A stretch of 64,000 bases of DNA from Prunella strophiata (Eukaryota; Chordata; Aves; Passeriformes; Prunellidae): positions 16,669,892 to 16,733,891 of the forward strand of contig JAZBQD010000001.1 of NCBI GenBank assembly GCA_036583965.1. Direction: 5' to 3'. Of the stretch, positions 12,701-26,110 are shown in pieces. The notes under the pieces are model-generated. The model was given only the letters and a program-made list of their open reading frames with translations, did no database searches and was not told the DNA's origin. The position numbers were made by a program, and so were the translations under genes. Every line of letters starts with the position of its first letter. Within the stretch, counting starts at the first letter, position 1.

Positions 12701-15700
12701 GAACAGCCAAATGTCCAAAAAATCACCCATGTGGCCTTAATAAAAGGAAAACACTTTCACAGAGGCTGAGGTAACTGCACCTCCTCAGCCCTGCACCTCT
12801 GCATAGTCTGGCCTCAGGTGCCAGCTCATAAAGCCACACTCAGAACTGAGACCAAGCTGAGCAGGAGCAACAAATCTGCTCCCTAAAATGTCAGACCCAG
12901 TGAGGCACATGGTCTGTGGGATGCAGAGAGATCCCAGATGTACCTCAGCCTCACCCATGCTGCTCCAGGGGTTGTGCAGAGAGCTCAGGGACAGCTCCCA
13001 AAGTGACTGCATGTTACAGAACTATTATTGACTTCCCTGACTGTATTTTATCTTTATTTTTACTAGAATGATGCCATTACCAGGGCATCTTTGCTCTCAT
13101 TTTAAAGGGGTAGGTGGAGGATGTTAAAAACAGAAAGAGTTCTTTATAACTGGAGATATGAGCATAAAATTTTGTGAAACTTGAACAGGCTGGATTTTCT
13201 AATATGGAATACTTTTAACTCAGGGTTTTAATTCTTGCCACCCAGACTTCTGAAGAGGAGCACTGTCATATTCCACAACCTTTTTTCACAACCACAGAAA
13301 AGTAAAAGTCACCAAGTAATTTTAATGCTCTTTGAAGGTGAAAACTGCTGCTGAATTGACGTTCTAGTAATGCATCTTCTGCCCCAGAGTTGAAGAGGGA
13401 ATTTCAAAGTCAGTTAGACATAAGTTATTTCTACATATTTTGCTTTATCCTTTCTTCCTCTTGGTTTTCTGAAATAAGCAAAAAAGCAAACAAAGCTGGT
13501 TATTCCACATCTCTATTATTGTTCATTTCTCTTTAAACATAGACCTTAATGTGTGGTTATCTTTTTGTTCCTGTTTTCTGCTGTGAAATCTGTAAAGACA
13601 GGCAACACTTGCGAGAGGGGCCACAACTTCTCAGGAGTCTGGAGCTGTCTGGAGTTGTCCTGCTGTGATCCTGCTCAGATTTCTCCACTTATTTCCTATG
13701 AACAAATCTGACTGCTGAGCATCCTGCAGCTAATATTCTGCATTATTACTTTTCCCATCTTTCAGCTGATTTCAGTCTCCCTGAGCTGCTGGCTCTGGAT
13801 TCTTTGCTGTGGTTCTCCCTTCAGACCCTGCTGCTGCAGGGATCAGCAGAGGATGCTGGGCTCAGCTCTGTCCCAGCATTCAGCCTCCAGTCCCACAGAT
13901 GGGAACTGGGCAAACCCCTCTGAGCTCTGGGGCTCAAACTGGCTGTTTACATTCTTCTTGAATGGTGCAGGAACATCTGTATGCATTCCATTGTTCACAG
14001 CCAACTGGGAACAAAAACTCATTCCCAATTTTCTGCACAGTAATTTTGCCTGGAGCATTTCAATGTGATTCTCTGTTTCCCTGCAGGGGCTCTTCTCTGG
14101 GTTTGTTTTACCCCCTGAATTATGATTCTCTTTCATTTTTCCTCCCATTTCACCCAGTGCCCATCAGGATGTTGCTGTCAGTTCAGAACAGTTTGTTCCT
14201 GATGCTTACACAGTCCTGACAGACCTCCAGCCACCACATTAATTAATTAATTCTTACTTCCAGTGGTGATTGCTGCTGGTCCAATATTCTGTGGTGAATA
14301 ATGTCAAGTATTTCTTTGAGTTTACTCAAAAAGAACATTGTATGTTTTCAGAGAATTATATGTCCTTTTATGCAAATGCAGCAAATTCTGGGATGCTTCT
14401 CACTGCAATGAATAATTATTATTCATATTATTATTAATATTTACATCTTTCCTGTGAGTGAAGGAGAGGGGATGAAAGAAGAAGATTCAAAGTTGTGGCA
14501 GAGTTCTTAATTTGAAAGTCTAGTGAAAAGGAAGTTGGGAGACTGGTCTTTCTCTTCTGAATTAATGGTTAAAGCTTTCTTCACAACTGTAAAGCCATCA
14601 TCATTTCTTATGGGACATGAGAATTTATGGGTAGAGATGAAAAGGAAAAATACATTATATTTATAAAGTTCCTCTGTAATTATTTACTACATTTCTCCAT
14701 TTAAAAATAGTGTGAAAATGTTGGACCTGCATTTTCCACAGCTATGAAATTCCTAGGCAGGCAAACACTGCTGGCTGGGAAGCAGGACAGAGTTTGGGAC
14801 TCAACCTGGAAATTATTTTCTTATATTACTTTATTTGAATCCAGCAGCATCTTCTCAATCATTTATTGTCAAGCTACTAAGGACCACTCAGCAGAGAGCT
14901 GCTTTAGCTAAAACTGTACTGACTGAAAATTACAAGTTAGGGGGTGAAGATTTTCTTCCCAGGTTCATCAACTTTATTCTGTCTCTCTCCTGCTGTATCT
15001 CATACACCTGCCATCCTTCAGAAAATAACCCAGGCACTCACCAAACACCAGGAAAGGGACAAAGGAAAACAGCTGCAGCCAGACTAGTGAAGATCCAAAG
15101 CTAACTCTGAATTTTCCTTTGCTTGCTGAGCACAGACCACATTAGGCAGGTGGAGAGGTGAATTTAAGGAGAGCTGTGAAGGAGTTACAGAGCCATGCTT
15201 CATTGACTGCCTGCATATCCCTCCAACACAGCAAGGCTTCTCAGGTGGCTGAGAAGACACCCATGTTGGCATGACAAGAATCCAAAGATAAACAATTTGG
15301 TGCCCTCAGTGGACTGGAATTGTCATAATCACAAGCACTGAAGCCTGAAGGTTTGAATTGTTCCTGCTGTGGCTGAGAGGAGATTGTGTGTTCTGGGAAA
15401 AAAGTTAAATCAAGGATAAGATGGTGACTATAAATATATAAGTATACACACACACCCCTGCACACAGCAGTGTTTCTTTTTGTGTTCACAGCCAGAGTCA
15501 TTTCAGGAGGTGTTTCTCAGGAGGAAAAGCAGCCCTTTATCTCTAAGAGAAGGTCATAGGTGCTTACAATCAAAAGCTGTAAGAATTTTTCAAATACCAT
15601 TCTTACCATATCACAATTTGCTTTGCTTCTTGTATTTGTGAGAAGCAAATTAAATTAAATGAGAAGTGAATGCCAAGTTTTTGCATTCCTGCCCCTTTGA

Positions 15701-17739
15701 GGGTTTTAATTAGAATAGGTATGAACTTAAAATTCTCCTCCCGTGAGAGACAAATAAACCACGCCAGGAGCAACAGCAAATTACACCATTACTGATTAAA
15801 GAAAAAAATCTACTGTAATTGCAAAATTCTATACAGAGACTCCCTCAAGGAGAGAGTCTGCTCTTCCTATCTGATCATGTCATAATTGCATCCAGCTGAT
15901 GGAGCAGTCAGTGTTTGGGAAGAAAAGCAAGACGAGGTCATGGCAGGCATCCCCTGCAAACTGCTGCACCCCAGCCACTCTCAAAAGGGGCAGCAATGCA
16001 CCAAGATGTTTGCTAAAATCACATTTTAGCTCCCTTGCAAGGTGATAAAACTGAGTTTTAGTGTAATTCTTCAGATCTAAAGTGTCACATGGAGCTCAAG
16101 CTGGGCTCAATGTATTAGGTAGTAATTTGTTATTCTCCTGTGATGGCTCATTGGTTTTGCTGACCAGTGTTCACTGATTTTAATGCAAAGTTCCAGCTGT
16201 TAAAGCAGTATCCAGTCACTTATCTACTTATTTATTTTGGTACCACTTCTCCAAACAAGGGAGAGACAATGACTCTCCAAAGATTACAAAGTTTTAAAAC
16301 TCTAATTTACAGCTTGGCTACTGTTCCTGCAGAACAACAGCAAAAGCCAGAAGAGTGAAGGGGTGGTTTAAAAAAAACCTTTTCTGTCTTCAGAAATTTC
16401 AAGAGCCATTTAAAAACCCTGATTTCCCAACCATGTGAGCAACCTCTAGCAGGCAGACCTTTTAAAAAAAAAAACAACCTGTTCAAACACCTCCCTTCCC
16501 CAACGTGTAATGGAAGACATGGAGGAAAAGTAAAAGCAATTTCTGGTTTATTAACTCCAGTGCAGCAAGTGCACATAATCCTTTTGGCTACAGTGTTAAT
16601 GGAGTTCTCTTCCTTTTTTAAGTTTTTTTTTATTATTATTTTTTAGCATCCTGTTCAAAGTCATTGGGAAAACAAAGTGATCCTGTAGATTAACTTTGTG
16701 TTCTTGCAGACTCCAGTGCTTCTGGAAGGGTTTAATGCAAATTACATTGCATATTTCAGGAGAAGAAGTTGTCTTCATTTAAATATTGTGCTGCCTTAAA
16801 GGGGAAAAAAGTATGAGCTGTTTAGTTTTTCCTCCTGTTGTTTGTATGCTCTCTGTGACAAAGCTGGTTGGTTTGTTGTTGGGTTTTTTTAATTAGCCTA
16901 GACTTAAAAATGCTGAGAACCTCTGTGTTCTGGTTTTTATTATAATTATTTAAGTCTTCCAGTTAACTAACTCTTTGTAATTAGAATCCTTTTCACATAG
17001 GAGTACACTTGAAACAAATATAGAACAAATTTAGCTGCAAGCTTCTGCAGTCAATCACTTCAGAGGCTGTATGTATTGGAACTCAAAAGTAATTTATTTA
17101 ACTGCAGCTTTCTGATGGTACTTGTGAACAAAACATAGTCTTTATAATTGTTTTCACACATGTTAATTAAAAATTTAAAAAGCATGTTTTTCAAAGCTAG
17201 TTCAGCACCTGATTTGCATAACTAGCCTAAATTTAAAAATTTAATAGAAAAATTGAATGATGTTTTTCTGCTGTCTGGCTTAGATTCACAAATCATGTTC
17301 TTTTGTGATGAGTGCATGAATACATTAAATGCAGAAAACCAATTTATAAAGATTTTCTATATCTTGGCATATTAGTAGTTTATTTTGCATGTAAATATCT
17401 ACATTAAGATTTATTTTAGATTATTGCTAAAATACTCCTTTGAGCTTCTTTTGAACATATGTGTGTGCTTTTACCTTACTAGGTATTAGAGCAGCTTTTT
17501 GATCACTCAAACATCTGACAGCCTGGAAAGAAAGAAATAAATAAAGAGTGTCCACAGTCCAAACTCCCCTGCTCCAACAGGACCTGTGCTGCTGAGATTG
17601 TTTTAATAAATGTTAAATTTGGTCATGAATTGCAAGAACAAGAGTCAGATTTTTCTGTGGCCAAAGTCAGTCACTTAGGGGATGATTTGGAAATGAACGA
17701 TAATTTTTTAAGAATTAGTTCTCTGAAAGCACAAAATTA

Positions 17740-17948
17740 TTTAAAAACCAAAAAAAAAGTCAAAACCAATCAACCCAAAAGAAAAAAAAAAGCAACAAAA
17801 ACCAAAACAAAATAACAACAACAACAACAACAACAAAACAAACAAACAAAAAAAAACCAAACCCAAAACAAAACAAAAAACCCAACAAAACAAAAAAAAA
17901 AAACAAACTAAAAAACTCCAAAAAAACCGAACAAAAACAAACAAACAA
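17740..17948. repeat. A/C-only low-complexity tract with an (AAC)n core
   Basis: For about 200 bases the + strand is almost entirely A and C: CAAAA-like units around a pure AAC run at about 17815-17835. G and T occur only sporadically. Minus-strand frames over it (runs of F, L, V and C) are artefacts of composition. Confidence 0.9.
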
Positions 17949-18619
17949 GACCAGTCCCCTGACCTCAAACAGTCTATGGAAAATGTTAAATTTAATCTTC
18001 AAATATGTGCATATAACTGACTTGGTTTGTTGTGATCTTTCTCTCTTCTGCTGAACCTGCCCCTCCCAGTGTTTTTGTTTGGATATAAAGTCCAAATTTT
18101 GGTGTAACAGCTGATAAAATCACTGGGACATGGGCCCTTCTCTGTGTCTAATATAGAAAAAATCCTAATTTTGATGAGATGGGGTGTTCAGGCATAGCAG
18201 GACACATAAATGTCCATATTCTGCAGCTCACAGCAAACTTCTACCAAATCATTTTGCCCAGCTGTGACCCAGGGGGTGAGTGACAAATTATCCTGACCCC
18301 ACGTTGAGGTTTCAACGTTTCCTCCCAGAGCTGTACTGCTGCTGGCAGGGTCTGTGATATTTGTGGGGCTCTTTAGGCAATGAGCTGTTGGGTTTGTGCT
18401 GTGAGGAGTTCCCTTCTGTGCCACCCCCTGAGCCCCTGTGGCTGCTCAGCTCCTGGCTGTCCCCTGGCTGGTGGCATTTGTGACTCTGGGTGACAATCCA
18501 AGGGGTCCTGGCTCTCTGGGAGTTTTATATAGAGATTTGTGTGTATCCCCATCGTGCTGTGGCTGCAAGAGTGGGATGGCTGCAGGTCAGCAGAGCAGCA
18601 TTATATTTATAATATAATA

Positions 18620-18646
18620 AAAGGCTCTTTAGCCTAAAGAGCCTTT
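18620..18646. repeat. perfect inverted repeat, 13-bp arms, 1-bp centre
   Basis: Arm AAAGGCTCTTTAG (18620-18632) is followed by a single C and then its exact reverse complement (18634-18646). An A+T-rich TATAATATAATAA stretch lies just before it. It could extrude as a cruciform or form an RNA hairpin. It lacks the loop and length of a microRNA precursor. Confidence 0.85.
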
Positions 18647-20021
18647 GGGGCCAAGTGGCTGATCCTGTGAAGGAGTGGCTAATGAGAAGCCAAGTGTGGC
18701 TACTGAGACTGCACCGTGTAAATTCCTTAATGACTTCATTGCTGCGCATTTTCTGCTTTGGAACAAGACAGAGGCTTTAGGAGAAGGAGGCAAAACAAGC
18801 AGCTCCTCATCTCAGGAGAGATGTGAGGTGTTCCTCCTGCCTGGCACCCGAAGCAGCTGGAGAAAATTTGAGGTGGTAGTAATAGAAAGGAGGAAAAATG
18901 AACAATTAGGTCTCACTGCTCTTGCCAATTGCTGGAGGCATCTGGACAATTTAATAAATTGGACTAATTTCTTGGGGTTCTCTGTGTGGTTCTCCTGACC
19001 CTAGCCTGCCCTGCTGGGAAAGTAAAGGAGGTCATTTCTGGCTGCAAGGGGCCTGAAAATGATTTTTTTCATTTGGCTGCCTACTGTGAGGCATTTGTTT
19101 GGGGCCCAGCTTACATCTGACCCACCTGTACCTCTCAAGATGAGCCATGATACAGGGTCTGAGTAAGAGCACTGTGGCTGCCTCACCTGGCTTGGTGGGA
19201 ATCTACCCACCCACTGATTGGGGGTTTTCCTGGTAATTCATTTAATAATACATTTTTTCATAGCTCTTTCTCTGCATACTGAGATAAACTCTCCATGCAG
19301 ATTTCTCATGCAAACAAAAGCAAGGCTGCCCAAAACTCTGCACCAAAATCAAACCAGAGCCCTTTAAGCTCACTCAGCTCTATTTTTTTTCCACTCTGGC
19401 TGAAGGAAACAAATTTCCTTGTATAATTCTTGATATTGAAGTGGTTTTTTGCCATATACTCTGGGTTTGCAGCCAACATATATACTGAGATAAATATTCT
19501 AAATGCCAGATGTCAGCACATGCTGGGTGAGTGCTTCATGATCATGAACCCAAGAGCCCTTGGTCTCTCCCAGCAGAACGTGGTGAGATAAAGGAGAGCA
19601 AAGCTGTAGTGAAGGGGCTCCTCCAGGGAAAGGCAGAGGATATGAGAGTTAATCAAATCTGTCTTAAGTGTAAAGGAGGTCTTTTTGTATTTTCATGTGT
19701 GCCCTGCCCTTTTCAGTTTTGCTCTGCTTGTCCACTGGGTGTCTCATGCTGGCTCTGAGCTCCAGCAGCTTTTGGCTGGGTGGGAGCACACCGTGTTCTA
19801 CACAGAGCAGAGGAATTCTCTCAACAGCAGCTCTCTGCGATTTACTGACTGCTGCTAGAACAAAACAAACGTTAAAGTGAGTGAAGGAAGCCCCAAGAGA
19901 TGAGCTGGAATTGTGTACTGTGCTTTTAGTCCCTGGTGCTCCCCTGCAGTGGCTCTGCCATCAGTAAATACACTTATGTGTCTTTAGGTTAAGTTAAGCC
20001 TCAGGCTTCTCACAACTACAA

Positions 20022-20073
20022 TTAAGAATTAAAATGACTTTATGTTATTAAGAATTAAAGTGACTTTATGTTA
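20022..20073. repeat. 26-bp tandem duplication
   Basis: The unit ATTAAGAATTAAAATGACTT followed by TATGTT occurs twice in direct succession with one difference (AAAATG versus AAAGTG). It is intronic and has no apparent function. Confidence 0.75.
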
Positions 20074-21094
20074 AGGGTGATTTGGTGAAGCAGCTTTCCT
20101 TCCTTTTTAGCTATTGCTTGATGTGCCAGAGGACTTGAAAAAGGCCTTCATTCAGACTTTTTTGCTTTTCACTTGATTGTTTCTCTCCATTACTCCAGTT
20201 CTTTTGTTATGCTCAAAGAACATCCTTAGCTGCTGTTCAGGTCAGCTTTTTCCAGTTCTTCTTCATGTTCTAAAGATACTTCCTCCAAAAAAAAAAATTC
20301 AGTAGGAAGTGCTACTCACTGCCTGATGTAACCCTGGTGCTTGCCCAGGACTCTCTTCCTCCCTGCAGCAAAACCAATAATTTGCAATAAAAACAAAACA
20401 AAAAAATCCACTCAGGTAAAGGCATATCTGCAAGGATGGAGATCTCTGGTAATTATTTCCCTTTGAGAAGAGGTGATGCAGCAGAGCCACATCTGTGGAA
20501 TAGCATTTCTAGCTGTCACTGGAGAAACTACAGCCTTTCCTGTCACTGTTATCAGAGCAGGGCAGCCTGGTGAAGAATCAAGCCCTCTGTTTCAATTCAG
20601 AGGCATTCTGAGCTTTGTTGAAGTGGGAGGGAGGGAATCTGGACTTGGATTCAAGTGCTGGGTCTTGAATGACACTGGCTTTATCTCTAACTTAACTCCA
20701 AATATGCTGCTAATATTATGAGTGCCCAAGTTTTTAGCCTGTTTCCATCCTTTCTCATTTTAAACTTGCTTAGCAAGGAAGCATTTGCCAGGCTTGGAAG
20801 GAGAGAAGATGATACCCTCCTTGGGTCAGTAAAGGCCCTGGCTGCTTTAGAACAATTGTTGCATTCTTCTCTCCCTCTTCTTTTCCTAGTACTTATTTTT
20901 GGCCCAACCACTTCCTTCTGTTTTTCTGCTGTTAAGGAAAAAAAAATGGCTTGGCTTTAGAACCTGCAAGTTCCATCAAAGTAGGGAAATCCACCACAGA
21001 GGTTGTCTGTCTGTGGGCAGAGCAAAACTCCTTAAGCTAATGTACTCCCCAAAATAGCAGCAGCCATTTAAATTGTTCTCTCTTTCCATTCTAG

Positions 21095-21270
21095 AACACT
21101 CCACAAGACTCAGAATTAGGCCAGCCTCCTGGAAATGGCCACGATTTCAAAAGGAGCCCTCAGAAAAAGAGCACAGCAAAGTCTGGAGCTCAGGACACCT
21201 CAGATCCTCTTGCTGCTGCTGTGCCACTGCCTGAGGAGAGCTCATCCCCCTCAGCTGCAGGACCTGCAAG
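21095..21270 (+). CDS. TACC2: TACC2 second coding exon
   Basis: The acceptor is TTTCCATTCTAG at 21094 and the donor GTAAGA begins at 21271. The exon is 176 bases: phase 0 in, matching the previous exon, and phase 2 out. It reads NTPQDSELGQPPGNGHDFKR and then continues with a Ser/Pro/Ala-rich stretch that ends GPA plus the first two bases of an AG-codon. PPGN followed a few residues later by KR matches the corresponding part of human TACC2 (PPGNSQNIKR, from memory). The segment looks disordered, with a basic patch (KRSPQKK) but no known domain. Confidence 0.87.
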
Positions 21271-21628
21271 GTAAGACATGAAATTTCTTCCTGGGAGAAG
21301 CATTGGAGCCCTGATGCTGTTGACAGCTGGGGGTGAGATCTGTCATCCTGATGGATGATGGTGAGGATGATGATGATGATGGTGCATTCCTCAGAATAAC
21401 CTCACACCACCAGACTACTCACTGACCACCAAACTGACTTTCTTGCCTTACTACAGAACTATAAACTCCAGCTGTTGTAGTAACCCTTGACCCAACCTTT
21501 CCATGCTTTTTGCTTGCACTAATAAACTCTCATCTGAGACAGAGCAACACTGCAGAGTCTTTGTTTTAACTTTTGGTCAGCCCTGAAGTGCTCAGGCAGT
21601 TGGATCATAATGGGCCCCTTGCCAAATC

Positions 21629-21853
21629 CTATTCTATTCTAGTCTAGTCTAGTCTAGTCTAGTCTAGTCTAGTCTAGTCTGTTCCATTCTAATTCTATTC
21701 TATTCCATTCTAATTCCATTCTATTTCATTCTAATTCTATTCTATTCTATTCTATTCTATTCTATTCTATTCCATTCCATTCCATTCCATTCTACTTAAT
21801 TCTATTCTCATTCTATTCTATTCTATCCTATTCCAGTGTAGTCCAGTCTATTT
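21629..21853. repeat. pentanucleotide array, (TCTAG)n then (TTCTA)n/(TTCCA)n
   Basis: It begins with a homogeneous block of about eight TCTAG units (21640-21679), followed by about 170 bases of interspersed TTCTA, TTCCA and TTCTAA units, including an unbroken TTCTA run and a TTCCA run. The sharp change of unit suggests that separate expansions arose inside an older degenerate array. Copy number is likely polymorphic. Confidence 0.93.
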
Positions 21854-24800
21854 TAAAATTATTGATATTTGCAACAGTTTGTGGCAGCTGAAGTCCTAAT
21901 TTAGGTATTAAATAAGATCATCATTGGCCACACTGGGGATGTTTCAGGGAAATTCAGACATATGATATAATTTAAAAGGATTTACAGAAAAAAAATGGAG
22001 CAGCTTGTTTTCTGGAAGGGACAGTTTGGCTGAGCTGTGGAGCTCTTACACAGGAGGGTATTTGCTATTAATTGTGTTTCTTCTGACTGCCACTAGCACT
22101 TCTTAATTATCTACTGAAAATAATGGAGTCTGGGCAAGACTAAGACTGCTAAGTCAATTTACAGTGATAAAGGTATTTAGGCATGAAGTTTAAAGTGATG
22201 AGGGGTTGCACTTCTTTCCTAGAGATGCATGGCTTGTGTAATCCAGCATCACTCTACTGTTGAGCACCAGGTCTGTACATTAAACACCTTTTCCTTGGAT
22301 GAATTTCTCCTCTTTTTAGTGCCTCTGATGAGGGAAGCCATAGATGTAATTCCCAGTAGCTAGGAAAAAAATCAAATTTTGGAATAATGATTTAAAATTG
22401 GACAGGGTGAGATTTTTAATGTGCATTTTGTTTGTTTGTTATTTCAGTTAACAAATACCACATGTATCCTCTAGTTTTAGTTCCTCTTGATGGTATTGTG
22501 CATAATCACTGCATTGTTTGTGTGTAACCACGCTGTCCTACTGAAGAAAAAACATAATTTTTTTATAAAGTAGGAAGCTACCTAAAGAAAATGATGCATT
22601 CTGATTTGTGACAGCAAAACAGTAATTTTCTGCTATTCTAATCAGTATGCAGGTTATGAAAAGGGGGGTAAAAGAGAGGAAATGATGAGTACTGCTAAGT
22701 GATGATATTTACTATCTAACATTCCTGCAACCTGGAGTTGTTTGTGGAATTTCACAATAACACACAGCATTTGTACCAGCATCCACCTGCTACAGTGGAG
22801 ACTCTTACCTTGGGCTTGGAATATTTGTGGCTTGCACTTGCAGCAAGCCAAGTCTTGCTTTTTATTTATTTATTTTTTTAACAAAGTATTTGTTAGCATA
22901 AAAACTTTTTTAGCATAGTAACTTTAACCTATTCTGTAACTAATTTGCATTTTTAAAAATGTATTGTTCAAAAACAGCAGAGGAGCAGTTCTGTAGGGGC
23001 TCCTTTCCAAAATGTGAGTACCTAGAACACTTAGATTTATATTCAAGCTGGCTACAACAGCTTTGCACTGCAGCATGCAGAATTCTGACTCGTGGGAGAT
23101 GAATGTTACATGGATGAGTCAGCTTGAAAGGATTCACAGGATTCTTGTTTCAGGAAACTTAATAGATGGGCGGGAGCTCAGGCAATTACTTGTTCTTCAG
23201 CCTTACTCCTGAAAGTGCTGGCACATGCCTGCTCTGGGTGTCTTTTGAGTTACATCCTGCCAAAATAGAAACAAAGACAATAAACGGAAAATCTTTTTGA
23301 AGTTCCACATTCCAGCTGTTTATTTTTAACTCCTCCCCTTTGAGCACATCTTTTCCACCCTGAAGTGAACTCTGAGAGCCTTAAGGGCGTGTGACCTGCC
23401 ACCCTCGGATGGAGGAGCTCTGGGTGGAAAATTACCAAGTTTCCTTTTCCTCTGGGTGCCTTTCTTCTGTCCTCCACAAATTCTCACAAGCTGCTTTTCA
23501 ATTCTTGTCTTTTGGAGCTCAGAATTTCTCTGGCTCTAACTTTAAAATTGTTTGAGCCCAATTTTTTCTTACCTGTTACTCGCTGCTCCTGTGTGCTGCA
23601 AATAAGGTGATCAGTAATTAATGCACAGAATCAGTAATTAATCTGTGAGCTTTCCACGTGGAATAAAAATGCTGAAGAGCCAGGACAGTTAGGAAGCCTC
23701 AGGCTTTGCTGGGGTGTCCATGAGAGGTGTAACCATGCCCTTCTCCTGGTGCACAGCCTGGGGCAGCTCTACCCCAGAGACACTTCTGCCAGCAGGTTCA
23801 GGAAGAAGCATCAGTTTAAAAGATAACTCATCAATTTAAAAGAGAACACACCCAGAAACATTCAGGGGATGCAGAACTCTTTGTAGATGAGCTTGGCTGG
23901 AGTGCAGAGCACAGATCCTGTGGGGTGGCAGAGCTGCCACACATCCTGTGGGACAGTCTGTCAGTGCCCTGCTCCCTGCTGACACTCCAAATATCTCAGA
24001 GGGAGACCAGGAGCCACTCCTGGAATGGAACAAGAGACCTGGCCCTGGCTCCTTGCTGCAGCAGTACAGCTTACCTCTTTCATCTTGGAATAATTTGGTT
24101 TGGTCATGCTTAAAATACTGCAGGGCTTGCCTTTTATTCTGTGTATGGAACAAGGAGGTGAAAAGTGACTGGGGGTGGGGGAGAAGGGGAGGATGGCTCC
24201 CCAGAGGATCATACAGATCATTATTTCTGCTTCCTACTTTTTCCTGAAAGCTCAGATGCCCTGGGAGGGTGGGGGAGTCTGGCTGCTGTTAGCAGCCCTT
24301 CAGCAATGATGGATTTCTCATGTGTTTGTTTACACTGAGAAGTTCAAAAAGTGAATTGTTCTGTCTCTAAAAGTGTCATTTGCTTAGTTTGGATGGAAAT
24401 TAATTCCATGTTCCTCACTAACTTTCAGTACCTCTTAGGGACAGATTAAAATGCAGGATTCCTTAACTCAAGTGCTCCAGCACACTGTGTCCAAATGCAG
24501 AAACTCAAAATGTAGGCACTGATCTCTCATGTGTCAGTGGAAAGAGAACAGAGACATTTGGGAGGCAGCTCCACATGTGCTGTGGTTGCAGAGCTGGCTG
24601 TGCATTTGTTCCCCTCTAAATTCATCCTCAGATTTCAGGCTCCTGCTCCTGGGAATACAATCACTCAGCTCAGAGTTACATCAGCGTGGATGGCAGCCCT
24701 GGGTGACCTCTGGGATCCAGAGCCTTTGGCACTTGATGCTTTTTCCCTCACAAGTGTGGCTGGCTTGGGAGGGCTGCCCTGTCCTTTCTGCATGTTTTAG

Positions 24801-26009
24801 AGGGAGAGAAAAGGAATTAGAAATGGAAATTTTGAATTATCTACAATTTTCTGGTATTTTCATTTCTTGATATCTTCATTTCTTGTTGTTTATCCAGTAC
24901 ATTTATCATATTTGGGCATCTGTAAACCCCCCCTCCCCACACACTCCCACTCAGATAGTAAATGCTAAATGCCAGAGATTTTGTCTGGCTGCTGCTGGTT
25001 TTATCTCCTGGCCCTTTGTCTTTGCTGTGGGTGACAAAACAGACAAATGGGAGTTGTGACTTCAAGTGAAAATGGTTGATAGAGTGGGTATGGCTCTTAA
25101 TCTGGAAGCATTTTATGGGATGTGCACCAAAAGTCATCGATTTCTTAACATCCTTTATAGCTTCACACCCTAAACACAGAGCAGGGAGTGCTCTCCTAAT
25201 AAACAGCTCCGTGACTGGGCAGGGCTCCTCCATTTTTACAGGAAAATTCAGACTTGCCACAACATCTTCTGAGGGTGGAAAAGGTTAACTGCAGCTATTA
25301 AAAAGTAATTGCTAAATTAAAATTAATTGGCAATGCGCTTCCAAACAAGTGAATTGCCAATAATTGTTTATGCAAAACAAACATTTTAGGCATGTAAAGA
25401 TTTAACTCATTATTTGATGTTGTAACTGGAAGTAAAATATTCATATGCTCAGTATGTTAGGGCCTTGAAATTGAAAATTAACTGTGTGCTTAACTTCCAA
25501 GATGAGGGAAAAGTTCCCTTTGGTAACTCTTGAGTGCAGTGGGACACCCATATTTCAAGCTACAGATGCACCTATGTCTTTGCATGACTGCATTTCTTTT
25601 TTTTTTTTTTTTTTAACATCATCTGCCACATGCAGCAATTATTCACAGCAAAATGACTTTTTCTGCCCTAAACTCCACATGAACTATGAGGAACTCAAAT
25701 GTTCTTCCACGCTTTGTAATTTGCATGTTTTGTTTTAAATAGGAATGAATTTTCCCCTTAATAATATTGAGCTGGGTCAGATTTCCCACAAAAGAGAACA
25801 TACTTTATTTCCCTGTGTTTAAAAATACCAACTTTTAGGGCCATAGCTTTATGTTGATTGTATTAAATGGGTTGTCTAAAAATACATGTTCCCTGAAAGT
25901 AATTATTGATTTAATGTAGATTGGGTTTTACTCAGGGGAATTATCCTCAGCATGTGGTGTAATTTCCCAGTGGTGTTATTCCCTTTAAAAAGAGTGGAAG
26001 ATAATGGGA

Positions 26010-26110
26010 CTAGGGGTGACCTTAAGAGGTCATCCAGTCCATCCTTCTGCCCTAAAGCAGGATCAGCTGTGCTTAAGGCATTCCCAACAGATGTTTGTCT
26101 AACCCCAGCA
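26010..26110 (-). mobile_element. old CR1 fragment, reverse orientation
   Basis: The elements GAGGTCATCCAGTCCATCC and CAGATGTTTGTCTAACCC occur in the order expected for the reverse complement of an avian CR1 3' region. It is divergent and short, and has no coding potential. Confidence 0.7.

Larger units (their letters stand above)
9718..21094 (+). other. TACC2 intron 1 (between coding exons)
   Basis: It is bounded by GTGAGT and by TCTTTCCATTCTAG. It contains a locally GC-rich patch (about 10190-10500) with a small duplicated CTGGGCCATGGGCAG unit, a very A+T-rich block (about 16900-17450) without repeats I recognise, the long A/C tract at 17740-17948, a perfect 13-bp inverted repeat at 18620-18646 and a 26-bp tandem duplication at about 20022-20073. 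No internal exon can be supported. Confidence 0.75.
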
